A stretch of 64,000 bases of DNA, taken from NCBI RefSeq assembly GCF_900445235.1, contig NZ_UFSM01000002.1, forward strand, positions 356,427 through 420,426, written 5' to 3'. Shown one piece after another: positions 24,826-34,247 of this stretch; position 1 is the stretch's first letter, and each line of letters starts with the position of its first letter. The notes below the pieces were generated by a model. It was given only the letters and a program-made list of their open reading frames with translations. It was not told the origin of the DNA and did not search any database. Origin of the DNA: Aminobacter aminovorans. Its GTDB lineage: Bacteria > Pseudomonadota > Alphaproteobacteria > Rhizobiales > Rhizobiaceae. The translations under genes and the position numbers were made by a program.

Positions 24826-26025
24826 ATGTTTCTCGACGTCCTGCGCCGCCGCAACCCGGCTTTCATCGAAGCCGCGATGGCCCTGCACCAGCAGGGCAAG
24901 ATTCCGGCCAATGCCTATGTCCTCGACCTTGATGTCGTCGAGCGCAATGCCGGCGTGCTGAGCGCCGAAGCGCGCCGACATGGCCTCAAGATCTTCGCCA
25001 TGACCAAGCAGGTCGGCCGCTCGAGCTCGTTCTGCCAGGCAGTCAGGCGCGGCGGCATCGACGCGGCGGTCGCCGTCGACATGGCCTGTGCCCGCGCCAC
25101 CCACAAGGCAGGGCTCAAGGTCGCCCATCTCGGCCATCTGCAGCAGGTTGCCCGCCAAGAGGCCGCAGCCGCAGCCGCGACCTTCAAGCCCGACTACTGG
25201 ACTGTCTTCAACGACACCAAGGCCAGGGAAGCTGCCGCAGGCGCCGAGGCAGCCGGCCGCACGCAAGACCTGTTGGCCCGCATCCATGCCGAAGGCGACA
25301 CCTTCTATCGCGGCCATGAGGGCGGCTTCGCCGCCACCGAGGTGGCTGACGTGGCCGACAGGTTCGACGCGCTCGCCGGCGGCCGCTTCGCCGGCATCAC
25401 CACCTTCCCCGCATTGCTGTTCGATCACGCCAGCCGCAAGGTGGTCCCGACCCACAATCTGGTGACCTTGACCAAGGCCGCCGAGGCTTTGGCCAAGGCA
25501 GGGCGCAAGGATATCGAGGTCAACGCACCGGGGACCACGTCGAGCGTCATGCTCGCCGCGCTCGCCGAAGCCGGGGCGACGCAATGCGAACCGGGCAATG
25601 GCCTGCACGGCACCACCGCGCTGCATGCGATGGAAGACCTTCCGGAACAGCCTGCGGTGCTCTATCTCACCGAGGTCTCGCACCTGTCGGGCGGCAAGGC
25701 CTATTGCTTCGGCGGCGGCTTCTACATCGATCCGATCTTCCCCGACTACGACGTCAAGGCGATCGTCGGTTCCGAACCGACGACCGCCTCAGCAGCACTG
25801 CGCAGCGTCGAGGTGCCGCCGCCCTCGGCCATCGACTACTATGCCATGATCGATGCCGCCGGTCCGAATGCCCCGAAGCCGGGCGACACCGCTGTCTTCG
25901 GCTTCCGCGGCCAGGCGTTCGTCACCCGCGCCTATGTGGTGGGTGTTTCGGGCATCTCGAAAGGCGAGCCCAAGGTGGAAACGATCGAGAACGGCTTCGG
26001 CGAAACCGCCGCCTGGCCGATCTAG
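24826..26025 (+). CDS. YhfX-like PLP-dependent enzyme (alanine racemase fold)
   Basis: A 399-residue fold-type III PLP protein related to E. coli YhfX. The PLP lysine is expected in LKIFAMTKQVGRSS, near residue 60, where alanine racemases have AVVKANAYG. Further motifs are GITTFPALLFD, VNAPGTTSSVML, and the C-terminal EVSHLSGGKAYCFGGGFY. No reaction is established for this family to my knowledge; racemisation or epimerisation of an amino compound is the simplest guess. It lies 11 bp after the permease stop and 9 bp before the ATPase start, inside the transporter operon, so it should act on the imported compound. YhfX of E. coli also keeps company with a phosphotriesterase homologue, as found at 32173 here. 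Confidence 0.87.
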   Translation: MFLDVLRRRNPAFIEAAMALHQQGKIPANAYVLDLDVVERNAGVLSAEARRHGLKIFAMTKQVGRSSSFCQAVRRGGIDAAVAVDMACARATHKAGLKVAHLGHLQQVARQEAAAAAATFKPDYWTVFNDTKAREAAAGAEAAGRTQDLLARIHAEGDTFYRGHEGGFAATEVADVADRFDALAGGRFAGITTFPALLFDHASRKVVPTHNLVTLTKAAEALAKAGRKDIEVNAPGTTSSVMLAALAEAGATQCEPGNGLHGTTALHAMEDLPEQPAVLYLTEVSHLSGGKAYCFGGGFYIDPIFPDYDVKAIVGSEPTTASAALRSVEVPPPSAIDYYAMIDAAGPNAPKPGDTAVFGFRGQAFVTRAYVVGVSGISKGEPKVETIENGFGETAAWPI

Positions 26026-26034
26026 GAGGTTGAG

Positions 26035-26784
<750 letters not shown>

Positions 26785-26896
26785 GCCCGTCGCGGCAAGG
26801 CGGGGAGCACCAACGCGGCTGACCAGAAGACCCTGTGGGGCCAACCCATTGGGTCACAACGCCGAAGGCACGCCCTTTGACGGCCTGCCGATCGGA

Positions 26897-27568
26897 CTAG
26901 GAAATAACGGTGCACCTCGCTGGTCCGAACCAGACGACGTCTTCCTTCTTCGCGCCATAGAGGTGGTTGCCAATGAATGGTTCAATCGCCCAGGCCCCGG
27001 TCATCGGGGTTTCATTCCATGCATCGATGTATCCCGCGTCGTAGGACGAACCGACATTCAGCGAATGGCCGATATTCGATAGGCGATCCAGAAGAAGATA
27101 AGGGGTTCTCTCCAGCTCCGATGCGAATACACGGAAGAGGTCGCAGGCACGCATGCCTGGTCTCACCGAGGCCAGGACCGCTGCGTGAATAGCCTCGACC
27201 GCCGCCAAAGCCTTGCCCTGACCGACATTTTTCCCTCTTTGAAATGTCCGCGTACAATCGCCCCACCATCCATCCGCTGTGACTGGGTGAACATCGATCA
27301 TGCCTAGGTCCACATCCCACAATTGGCGTGTGCTCGGTCGATCGGTCGGGAAGCAACTCAGGGTTCCGGCTCCGAACCCGATGATCGTGGGGGTCCAGAC
27401 ATCGGTCCCGCCGAATTCGCGCACAAGTCGGTCCGCGCGGTCACGGACCTCTATCTCCGTTTCCCCTGCCATCGCGTCGGCGGCAATGGCCTCCGCAATC
27501 CTTATCGCCAATCTTTGGGCCTCGACCAACCCGGCCGGCGGCATATCGTCCACTGTGTTCTTGCCCAT
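26897..27568 (-). CDS. M24 family metallopeptidase (aminopeptidase P/creatinase fold)
   Basis: A 223-residue pita-bread hydrolase, short for the family because it lacks the N-terminal creatinase domain. Metal ligands can be placed as Asp in GMIDVHP, Asp in WWGDCTRTF, His in NIGHSLN, Glu in WAIEPFIGN and Glu in GAKKEDVV, so all five are present. Family members cleave N-terminal residues, Xaa-Pro bonds, creatine or similar amides. It is the last gene of a minus-strand run (BtpA, TenA, M20 hydrolase, this). With two M20 enzymes nearby it suggests stepwise amide cleavage of an imported compound. Substrate unknown. Confidence 0.85.
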   Translation of the reverse strand: MGKNTVDDMPPAGLVEAQRLAIRIAEAIAADAMAGETEIEVRDRADRLVREFGGTDVWTPTIIGFGAGTLSCFPTDRPSTRQLWDVDLGMIDVHPVTADGWWGDCTRTFQRGKNVGQGKALAAVEAIHAAVLASVRPGMRACDLFRVFASELERTPYLLLDRLSNIGHSLNVGSSYDAGYIDAWNETPMTGAWAIEPFIGNHLYGAKKEDVVWFGPARCTVIS

Positions 27569-27622
27569 CTCGTCTCGTTCTCCACTCGCACTGCATGCCG
27601 CCAGACGACGGCCGCCCGGTCC

Positions 27623-28891
27623 TTAAGCAACAGCTGGCGGCTTTCCCAGCTCGGTCATCGCCTCCAGCGTCGATTGCAGCAGCATGCGCGCCCCAATGAT
27701 TGAATGCTCCGGTTCGACAAACTCTGCCTCGTTGTGGCTGAGCCCGTCGCGGCAGGGCACGAAGATCATCGCCGAGGGCGCGACCCGGTTGATGAACAGC
27801 GCGTCGTGAAATGCGCCGGACAGCATGCGTTTTGCCGGAAGATCGAGCGCGCGCCCCGCCCTCTCGAGGCAGCCGAGCAGCGTCTCGGGAAACGCGGCCG
27901 GCGTCATGTCGAAGAATTGTCGGATATTTGCCTGGCAGCCGGCGGCGCTCGCAGCCGTGGCGCAGTTTTTGCGCACCAGCGCCTCCAGTTGATCGATGAC
28001 CGTGGCGTCGGAATGCCTCAAATCGACGGTGAATGTGACCGAGCCCGGTATGGCATTTACCGATCCCGGTTCGATCGTGAAACGTCCGACGGTAACGCGC
28101 GCAGCTGCATCTCCTGGCATGATGCGCTTGAACAATATGTCGAGGGCGGCTGTCGCCGCCACCATCGGGTCGCGGCGAAATTCGAGTGCTGTCGTTCCCG
28201 CATGTGCCGCCTGGCCCGAAATCGTCACCTCCAGCCAGCGGGTGCCCTGAATGCCGTGAACGATCCCAACAGGAACGTTTTCCCTTTCGAGCGACGGTCC
28301 CTGTTCGATGTGAAGTTCCAGATAGCCGCATATCGGAAAGCCGAGCGGCCGCATGGCTATGTCGGGAAGGGCGTCGAGCGTCGCCTTGAGTTCTTCGGTG
28401 AAGAGCGCTCCGTCGCTGCCGCGGAGGTCGGACCAGGCTTCTGGTATCGCACCCAGAGAGAAGGCCATGGAGCCCATGGTGCCGGGCGCAAACCGGCTAC
28501 CTTCCTCGTTTGTCCAGGCAACCACTTCGAGTGGCAGCTCGGTCGCGACGCCGGCGTCCTCAAGGCTTTCCATGACTTCGAATGCAGTCAGCGTGCCGAG
28601 CGCCCCGTCGAAACGTCCGCCGGTAGGCTGGCTGTCGAGATGACTGCCGATCACAAATGGCGGCCGATCGACAAGGCGGCCTTCGCGACGGATGAAGAGG
28701 TTGGCCATCGGATCCTGAAACACCCGGAAGCCGCGTGCCAGTGCGAGCTCCGCAAGCAGCCGGCGCGATTGCCTGTCTTCGGCTGACAACGCCTGGCGAT
28801 TGACGCCACCTGCAGCGGTTCCGCCGATCCGGGCAAAATCGTCGATGCGCTGCAGCAGGCGTTCGCCATTGATCTGCGCATTGGAGTTCAT
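27623..28891 (-). CDS. M20 Zn-dependent amidohydrolase (AllC/HyuC-like)
   Basis: A 422-residue member of the N-carbamoyl-L-amino acid hydrolase / allantoate amidohydrolase group. Zinc ligands are in GSHLDSQPTGGRFDGALG, the catalytic Glu pair in WTNEEGSRFAPG, His in LELHIEQGPSLE, and the distal His in RDGLSHNEAEFVE. The Gly-Arg dimer-arm region ISGQAAHAGTT is present. Such enzymes hydrolyse carbamoyl, allantoate or related C-N bonds. It lies 30 bp after the TenA-like gene and 54 bp before the M24 gene, within one transcriptional run. Ureido-group removal is the family norm; the true substrate is open. Confidence 0.92.
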   Translation of the reverse strand: MNSNAQINGERLLQRIDDFARIGGTAAGGVNRQALSAEDRQSRRLLAELALARGFRVFQDPMANLFIRREGRLVDRPPFVIGSHLDSQPTGGRFDGALGTLTAFEVMESLEDAGVATELPLEVVAWTNEEGSRFAPGTMGSMAFSLGAIPEAWSDLRGSDGALFTEELKATLDALPDIAMRPLGFPICGYLELHIEQGPSLERENVPVGIVHGIQGTRWLEVTISGQAAHAGTTALEFRRDPMVAATAALDILFKRIMPGDAAARVTVGRFTIEPGSVNAIPGSVTFTVDLRHSDATVIDQLEALVRKNCATAASAAGCQANIRQFFDMTPAAFPETLLGCLERAGRALDLPAKRMLSGAFHDALFINRVAPSAMIFVPCRDGLSHNEAEFVEPEHSIIGARMLLQSTLEAMTELGKPPAVA

Positions 28892-28921
28892 GCAGGCAAC
28901 CTCAAATGTTCGATGTCGGGA

Positions 28922-29569
28922 TCAGCGATAGGGCGCGTCGTGGAAGGCGATCTCCAGGCGCTGGGCGCGTCCGAAAATATCACTCAACCGTTTGCGCTCG
29001 GTGGTGTCGAGGTGGTCGCCGGCCTCGTCTAGCTGTTGCCTGAGCCATTTTGCCTGCGCAGCGAAATCGTCGTGAGCATGCATATCCACCCATTCTTTCA
29101 ACAACCGATCAGCGATCGGCCGCGCTGCGGCCTCCTTCGACCAGGTCAAGTACATCCACTCGGCAGCAAACATCGCCGCGACCGTATCGAGGAAGCCGCC
29201 GTCGCGCGCGATTGCCAGCATGCCGATCCGGAATTCGGCAACTTCAGGAAGGTCGAGATCGTAAGTGGCGGGATCGATGCCGCGCTCGGCAAAGGTCTTC
29301 TCGAAATAGGTGATCTGCTGATTGGCAAGCGCTTCGAGAACGGCGATGAGCCAGCGTTTCTGCTCGATCGTCCGGGCTTTCGCCACGGCATAGGCGAAGA
29401 TCGAGATCGCAGTATCGACGAACGCGCCTTCATAAACCAGATAGCGTTCGAAAGCCTGCCTGGTCAGCCGGTCCTGCTTGACGTCTTCGACGAAGCGATG
29501 GTGAAGCATCGCCTCGAAGACTGCCGCGTTTTCCCGCAGAATCTGCTCGGATAGGGTCTCGCCAGCCAC
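28922..29569 (-). CDS. TenA-family protein lacking the catalytic cysteine
   Basis: A 215-residue all-helical protein of the TenA/thiaminase II superfamily. Recognisable parts are the N-terminal FEAMLHHRFVEDVKQDRLTR, YLVYEGAFVDTAISIFAYAV, and the C-terminal EWVDMHAHDDFAAQ. There is no cysteine anywhere, and where thiaminase II has the PCYWLY active-site motif this protein has AAEWMY. It therefore belongs with the TenA_E-like subgroup. GTG at 29569 is preferred (AGGG eight bases upstream); TTG at 29584 would overlap BtpA by 11 bp. Classic TenA salvages aminopyrimidine from degraded thiamine after an M20 deformylase acts; the adjacent M20 gene makes an analogous route possible. Confidence 0.85.
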   Translation of the reverse strand: MAGETLSEQILRENAAVFEAMLHHRFVEDVKQDRLTRQAFERYLVYEGAFVDTAISIFAYAVAKARTIEQKRWLIAVLEALANQQITYFEKTFAERGIDPATYDLDLPEVAEFRIGMLAIARDGGFLDTVAAMFAAEWMYLTWSKEAAARPIADRLLKEWVDMHAHDDFAAQAKWLRQQLDEAGDHLDTTERKRLSDIFGRAQRLEIAFHDAPYR

Positions 29570-29573
29570 CGGC

Positions 29574-30416
29574 TCAGCCCTCAAGTTCGGGAGCGGCAGC
29601 AGCGCGAAACGCCTTTACACGCTCGATGTCGACGGGGTTCCACCACACTCCGTCGAATTTCAGCGACGAAGCGACGATGACGCCATTGGTGCGCTTCAGG
29701 ATCTCCACGATGTTGTCCTTGGTCACCCCGGAGCCTACGAGCAGCGGCAGGTGTGTTGCCGAGCCTATCTCCTCGATCTCTTCGATCGTCGCCGTGTTGC
29801 CAGTGCGCTGCCCGGTGGCGATAACGCCATCGGCATCAAAAAAGGCGAGGTCGCGGGTCAGTTCCTGGATCGATCTGTCGGCGACGATCGCATGAGAGCC
29901 ATGCTTGACGTGGCTGTCGGCGAAGACCTTGATATGCTCGGCACGCAGCAGCGAGCGGTAGCGCATTGCTTCAGCGGCGCGGCCTTCCATGAAGCCCTCG
30001 TTGGCGACATAGGCATTTGCCCACTGGTTGACCCGGATGAACTTGGCGCCGCCGGCCATGGCGATGGCGAAGGCTGTGATCGGGGCGTTCGCAAGCACGT
30101 TGACACCGAGCGGCACGCCGGTCTCGCGTGCGATCCTGTCGGTCACCACCGACATGAATGCCGCCGTCTCCTGGCCAATATCCTCGGGCTTGGAAAAGGG
30201 AACATCGCCATGGTTTTCGATCATCAGCCCGTGCATGCCGCCTTCGATCAGGGCCTCTGCGTCACGCATGCAGGCGTCATAGATCGTCGACATGTCCGCG
30301 CCGCGATAGCGGGGCGCGCCGGGGAAAGCCGGGCAATGGATCATGCCAATCAGAACCTTGTCAGTTCCGAATATTTCCCTTACGGCGCTTGCTGAGCTGT
30401 TGGAGATTTCCTGCAT
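29574..30416 (-). CDS. BtpA/SgcQ family TIM-barrel protein
   Basis: A 280-residue protein of PF03437. Matching segments are LIGMIHCPAFPGAPRYRG at the N-terminus, DAEALIEGGMHGLMIENHGDVPF, LGVNVLANAPITAFAIA, KVFADSHVKHGSHA and LLVGSGVTKDNIVEIL, which together trace beta-alpha repeats with a phosphate-binding type glycine loop near the end. BtpA was named for photosystem I biogenesis in cyanobacteria, but homologues such as SgcQ lie in sugar operons and probably are enzymes on a phosphosugar. ATG at 30416 has AGGGA upstream; an upstream ATG at 30443 would overlap the divergent kinase start. It heads a minus-strand run with TenA, M20 and M24 genes. Confidence 0.9.
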   Translation of the reverse strand: MQEISNSSASAVREIFGTDKVLIGMIHCPAFPGAPRYRGADMSTIYDACMRDAEALIEGGMHGLMIENHGDVPFSKPEDIGQETAAFMSVVTDRIARETGVPLGVNVLANAPITAFAIAMAGGAKFIRVNQWANAYVANEGFMEGRAAEAMRYRSLLRAEHIKVFADSHVKHGSHAIVADRSIQELTRDLAFFDADGVIATGQRTGNTATIEEIEEIGSATHLPLLVGSGVTKDNIVEILKRTNGVIVASSLKFDGVWWNPVDIERVKAFRAAAAPELEG

Positions 30417-30435
30417 TTCTTTCCCTTTCGAAAGT

Positions 30436-31341
30436 ATGTTCATGCACGCTTACGTAATCGGTAATGTCGCTGTCGACGAAACGATCCGGATCTCGGAGAT
30501 GCCCGCAGCCGGCGCCTCCATCCATGGCAGCCAGCAGTCCCGCGACCTTGGCGGCAAGGGCGCCAACCAGGCTGTCGTCATGGCCCGCACAGGCCTGCCG
30601 ACGAGCCTTGTGGCAGCCTTCGGCGACGGCTTCCGCGCGGAGTTGATCCGCGAACACCTGGCGAAAGAGCCGGTGATCAGCAGACTGTTTCCGCTCCCGG
30701 GCAAATCGACCGATTTCTCGATCGTCTTGACCACCCCGGACGGCGAAAACGTAAACATCACAACGACCGATTCCGCCCGGAACTTTCCCGTCGCCGATGC
30801 CGTCAGCCTGCTTGCCGGGGCCGCTCCAAAGGACCTTGCCGTCTTGCAAGGAAACCTCTCGGATGAGGCGACACGCGGTGTTCTCGAGGCCGCCCGCGCC
30901 CGCAACATGGTTACCGCCTTCAATCCGTCTCCTCTTCGTCCCTTCTTCGGCAGCCTCTGGAGCCTTGTCGACATCGCCTTCCTCAATGAGGGAGAGGCAT
31001 TGGCGTTGACCGGCACCAGCGGCGAAGATGCCGCCCGCAAACTGCTTGCGAGCGGGGTTCGTGAAGTCGTCCTGACCTTTGGCGGCGACGGCGCGCTACT
31101 TGCCACCGAGGACGGCGTTGTCCGCGTTCCAGCGGTACCTTGCGAGGTCGTCGACACGACTGGCGCCGGCGACACCTTCATGGCGGTCGCTCTTGCTTCG
31201 GCGGCACTGCGCGTAACCCGTCTCGATCGCACCGCGATCGAGCATGCGTCCCAGGCCGCTGCGATCACCGTCGCCCGGCCCGGAACCCGGTCGGCATTTC
31301 CTTCAGCCCAGCAATTGGCCTCTATAATGGCCTCGCGCTGA
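30436..31341 (+). CDS. PfkB family carbohydrate/nucleoside kinase
   Basis: A 301-residue ribokinase-like enzyme. Motif one is RDLGGKGANQAVVMARTG near residue 45; motif two, with the catalytic base, is DTTGAGDTFMAVALA near residue 250. The N-terminal VIGNVAVDETIRISEMP is the usual first strand. Start is ATG 30436 or 30442; neither has a strong ribosome site. The start faces that of the BtpA gene with only 19 bp between them, so the two promoters must lie in each other's genes or be shared. It likely phosphorylates the compound brought in by the adjacent ribose-type transporters, perhaps providing the BtpA substrate. Confidence 0.9.
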   Translation: MFMHAYVIGNVAVDETIRISEMPAAGASIHGSQQSRDLGGKGANQAVVMARTGLPTSLVAAFGDGFRAELIREHLAKEPVISRLFPLPGKSTDFSIVLTTPDGENVNITTTDSARNFPVADAVSLLAGAAPKDLAVLQGNLSDEATRGVLEAARARNMVTAFNPSPLRPFFGSLWSLVDIAFLNEGEALALTGTSGEDAARKLLASGVREVVLTFGGDGALLATEDGVVRVPAVPCEVVDTTGAGDTFMAVALASAALRVTRLDRTAIEHASQAAAITVARPGTRSAFPSAQQLASIMASR

Positions 31342-31365
31342 GTTTCAGCGCGGGCCTGTCCAGGC

Positions 31366-32133
31366 TCAGCGCGGGCTTTTGGTCATCCAGCCGAGAATGT
31401 TCTTCCAAAGGCGGCCGTAGCCCTCCCACTCGCAGAATGCCGGCGACAGCCAGTGTGGACCGATGTCGGAAGTCCAGGCAGCAGTGCGGCCCTTGCCGTG
31501 ACTGCCGAGTACCAGCAGCGGATGACCACCTTGGTCCTGCGGCAGTCTGGCGATGACTTCGGCCCCGTCTCGGACTTCCACCTCGTTGACACCAAGCAAC
31601 AGCGGCCACTTGTCGCCTAGCCCAAGCATGACAGGGTGATCCGGCTTGACGACATCGGCAACCGCGCCTTCGGGGATCTCGATGCGGTCGTCATAAGGAA
31701 GACAGGTGACGGGCAAGGTGTCTTCGACCGGCGTGCGGCGCCAGCGGGCTTTGCCGTCAATGCCCTGGAAGGAGAAGTAGCCGCCAACCATCAGCAGCGC
31801 GCCGCCCTTCTCGACCCAGGCCTTGATCAGCTTCAGGCGGTTCGGAACGGTGCGTGAGTGCAGCCATACCTCCGGCGGCAGCAGCAGCGAGTTTGCGCCA
31901 ATGTCGGAGAGGATGATGGCGTCGTATTCGTCGAGGCCGGCCATCTCGTATGGGAACTTGTCCACGGCCTCGTGCGCGGTCATGTAGGTCAGTTCGAATT
32001 CGCTGCCCTTGAGCGCCTTGACGAGCGGTTCGGCTCCAAGGTGGAACGTCACGCTGCCGAACTGGTCAAAGCCCTTGTAATGGGTGGCTGAGCTGATCCA
32101 GCTCTCGCCGACGAGGAGTACTTTTTTTGTCAT
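31366..32133 (-). CDS. Glutamine amidotransferase-like protein (COG5426)
   Basis: A 255-residue cytoplasmic protein with a ThuA/class-I amidotransferase-like flavodoxin fold. Visible parts are KKVLLVGESWISSATHYKGF at the N-terminus, YDAIILSDIGANSLLLPPE, WVEKGGALLMVGGYFSFQG, and the C-terminal SDIGPHWLSPAFCEWEGY. The nucleophile-elbow cysteine of true glutaminases is not present at the GGY position, so it need not use glutamine. It is last in the lacI-led operon, 39 bp after the phosphotriesterase homologue, and converges on pfkB with a 24-bp gap. Biochemical function is unknown; ThuA-type proteins serve in sugar catabolism. Confidence 0.82.
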   Translation of the reverse strand: MTKKVLLVGESWISSATHYKGFDQFGSVTFHLGAEPLVKALKGSEFELTYMTAHEAVDKFPYEMAGLDEYDAIILSDIGANSLLLPPEVWLHSRTVPNRLKLIKAWVEKGGALLMVGGYFSFQGIDGKARWRRTPVEDTLPVTCLPYDDRIEIPEGAVADVVKPDHPVMLGLGDKWPLLLGVNEVEVRDGAEVIARLPQDQGGHPLLVLGSHGKGRTAAWTSDIGPHWLSPAFCEWEGYGRLWKNILGWMTKSPR

Positions 32134-32172
32134 GGTTCATCCGTCTTTGTTGAATGCGTTGAGGGCGGGAAA

Positions 32173-33240
32173 TCAGGACCCGGCTTGGAACACGGAGCGG
32201 GGATTTGCCCGCATCATTTGCTCAAGTGCGGCATCGGGCAGTCCATGGCGCTTCAGCCGCGGCAGGAAGTGACGCAGCACATAGGCATAGCCGTTGCCGC
32301 CATAGCGGCTGAGCATCATCTTCAGGAACACGTCATGTGAAAGCAGGATGCGGTCAAGGTGACCGGCTTCGACCAGCCGCACGATGGCGCGTGCCGCCTC
32401 TTCGTCGCTGGGGCATTGGACCTGCTGGTCGGCATAGAAGAAATCCATGCCGATCATGTCGTATTCGATGAAGGCGCCGCGATCGGCGAGTTCGCTCTGA
32501 TAGGTGAAGTCGTCATGTGACGGGTTCATGTGGCAGAGCACGGTGTGGCGAAGTTCTGCGCCTTCCTGAGCGACGATGTCGAGCACCCTGTGGCCAAGGC
32601 GGAACCATCCCGGCAGGTGCACCATCAGCGGCAGGCCGGTTCGAACCTGGGCGCGTGCTGCACCACGGAGCGACTTTTCCTCCTCGGAGGTGAAGTCGGA
32701 CGAGACACCGATCTCGCCGATAAGCCCGATCTTGACGTCGGTGCCGTCGACACCGTCGAGAGCTTCGACCACGATCTCATCGGCGATCTGGTCGACGCTC
32801 ATGCCGGCGACCTTCGCCGGATGGGAGGAGCCGAGGTAGTAACCAGCTCCCATCACGATATTGAGGCCCGTCGCGCGCGAAATACGTCGCAGTGCGAGCG
32901 AGTCGCGGCCGATACCGTTGCAGGTGGGTTCGACGAGGGTCCGGCCGCCTTCGGCGACGAAGGCCTCCAGCTCGGCAATTGCCAATGCCTCGTCATTGAG
33001 GGTGATGTTGTCCTTGTTGACGAAAGGGTCTTGCCTGAGTTCGCCCAGGATTTCCATGCAGACGAACCCTTCGGCGAGGTATTGCCGCTCCTTGGTTTTC
33101 GGAGCATGCCACCAGCAGCGGCAGTCGTTGAGCGTATGCTCGTGCATCAAGGTGATGCCGAGGCTTTCCGCCGCGACTGGCCCGTTGACGGTCATGACCT
33201 GCCCGGAGCGGACGTGACCTTCGGAGAGCTCGTTGGTCAT
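32173..33240 (-). CDS. Phosphotriesterase homologue (amidohydrolase-superfamily lactonase-like)
   Basis: A 355-residue TIM-barrel metal hydrolase. Metal ligands map to the HxH in ITLMHEHTL, a bridging Glu in IGEIGVSSD in place of carboxylated Lys, His in MVHLPGW, His in VLCHMNPSHDD and Asp in ILLSHDVFLK. The Glu bridge places it nearer E. coli Php/YhfV and sugar lactonases than paraoxon hydrolases. ATG at 33240 lies 5 bp after the permease stop. Being in a LacI-controlled ribose-type operon, it is probably a (phospho)sugar lactonase or related hydrolase; this is inference. With the YhfX-like gene at 24826 it recalls the E. coli yhf gene set. Confidence 0.88.
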   Translation of the reverse strand: MTNELSEGHVRSGQVMTVNGPVAAESLGITLMHEHTLNDCRCWWHAPKTKERQYLAEGFVCMEILGELRQDPFVNKDNITLNDEALAIAELEAFVAEGGRTLVEPTCNGIGRDSLALRRISRATGLNIVMGAGYYLGSSHPAKVAGMSVDQIADEIVVEALDGVDGTDVKIGLIGEIGVSSDFTSEEEKSLRGAARAQVRTGLPLMVHLPGWFRLGHRVLDIVAQEGAELRHTVLCHMNPSHDDFTYQSELADRGAFIEYDMIGMDFFYADQQVQCPSDEEAARAIVRLVEAGHLDRILLSHDVFLKMMLSRYGGNGYAYVLRHFLPRLKRHGLPDAALEQMMRANPRSVFQAGS

Positions 33241-33245
33241 GCCAC

Positions 33246-34247
33246 TCACCTCTTCTTTCCGCCGAAGCGGAAGTTGGCCGTGAAGATGCGGGTGTTGAGC
33301 CAAATGGCGATCAGGATGATCGCGCCGGTGACGATCTGCGTGAAGAAAGGCGAGATATGCATCAGGATCAGACCGTTGCCGATCACGGCAATCGTCAGCG
33401 TGCCAAGCACGGTGCCGAGGATCGTGCCGCGACCGCCCATCAACGAGGTTCCGCCCAGCACCACCGCCGCGATGACCTGCAACTCGAAGCCGACTGCCGC
33501 GTTCGAAGAACCAGAACCGAGGCGGGCAGCGATCAGGAGGCCCGCCAGCGCGCAGGCAACGCCAGCGATCATGTAGACCGAGGCGATGATCCACTTCGCC
33601 GGCATGCCGACGCGGCGCGCCGCTTCCATGTTGGAGCCGACCGCAACCACCTGGCGGCCATATTTCGTCGATCTGATCACGACGTAACCGATAATGGCTA
33701 CCACAATGGCGATCAAAGCGGGGACAGGTATGCCGAAGAGCTCGCCGCGACCGAGCGCAAAGAAGCCCGGAACGTCCTTGATGGGGATGGAATAACCCTG
33801 TGTGAGATAGAGCGCGAAGCCTCGCAGGATCGAAAGACCGGCGAGGGTGACGATGAAGGCTGGAATGCCCTGATAGGCGGTAAACCAGCCCTGCACGAAG
33901 CCGATGAATGCACCGAAGGTGAGCATGGCGACGACCACCACCGGCCAGGGGTAGCCCATGGCGAGCACGATGGCGGCAATAGCATTGACGAGCGCCACTT
34001 GCGAGCCGACCGAAAGGTCGATGCCGCCGGTGATGATGACGAAGGTCATGGCAACGGCGACGATCAGGATGGGAGCGGCCTGACGGATAACGTTCAGGAC
34101 GTTTCCGAGCGTCATGAAGGTATCTGTGGTGAATGCGAAAAACAGCACGCAAGCAAGAAAGAAGAAGGTGATCGACAGCACCTGAGCGTGCTCGGATAGG
34201 AAGTCTGCCGCGGGCGAGCCCTTGGCGCGTTCGGTATAGGCCGTCAT
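33246..34247 (-). CDS. Sugar-type ABC permease (RbsC-like)
   Basis: A 333-residue inner-membrane permease with about nine to ten spans. The family motif FVIITGGIDLSVGSQ is near residue 70 and the cytoplasmic loop AVGSNMEAARRVGMPAKWI near residue 220. The C-terminus is strongly basic (RIFTANFRFGGKKR). It overlaps the ATPase gene by 4 bp and is followed by the phosphotriesterase homologue 5 bp later, so transporter and enzyme are coupled. It differs from the permease at 23837 in sequence, so the two importers are not a simple tandem duplication. Confidence 0.94.
   Translation of the reverse strand: MTAYTERAKGSPAADFLSEHAQVLSITFFFLACVLFFAFTTDTFMTLGNVLNVIRQAAPILIVAVAMTFVIITGGIDLSVGSQVALVNAIAAIVLAMGYPWPVVVVAMLTFGAFIGFVQGWFTAYQGIPAFIVTLAGLSILRGFALYLTQGYSIPIKDVPGFFALGRGELFGIPVPALIAIVVAIIGYVVIRSTKYGRQVVAVGSNMEAARRVGMPAKWIIASVYMIAGVACALAGLLIAARLGSGSSNAAVGFELQVIAAVVLGGTSLMGGRGTILGTVLGTLTIAVIGNGLILMHISPFFTQIVTGAIILIAIWLNTRIFTANFRFGGKKR

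Noticed and set aside
31342..31375. Possible terminator between pfkB and the amidotransferase-like gene
   Set aside because: The region contains a direct repeat (TCAGCGCGGGC twice) and only a 5-bp inverted repeat GCCTG/CAGGC, with four T's; too weak to call a terminator.
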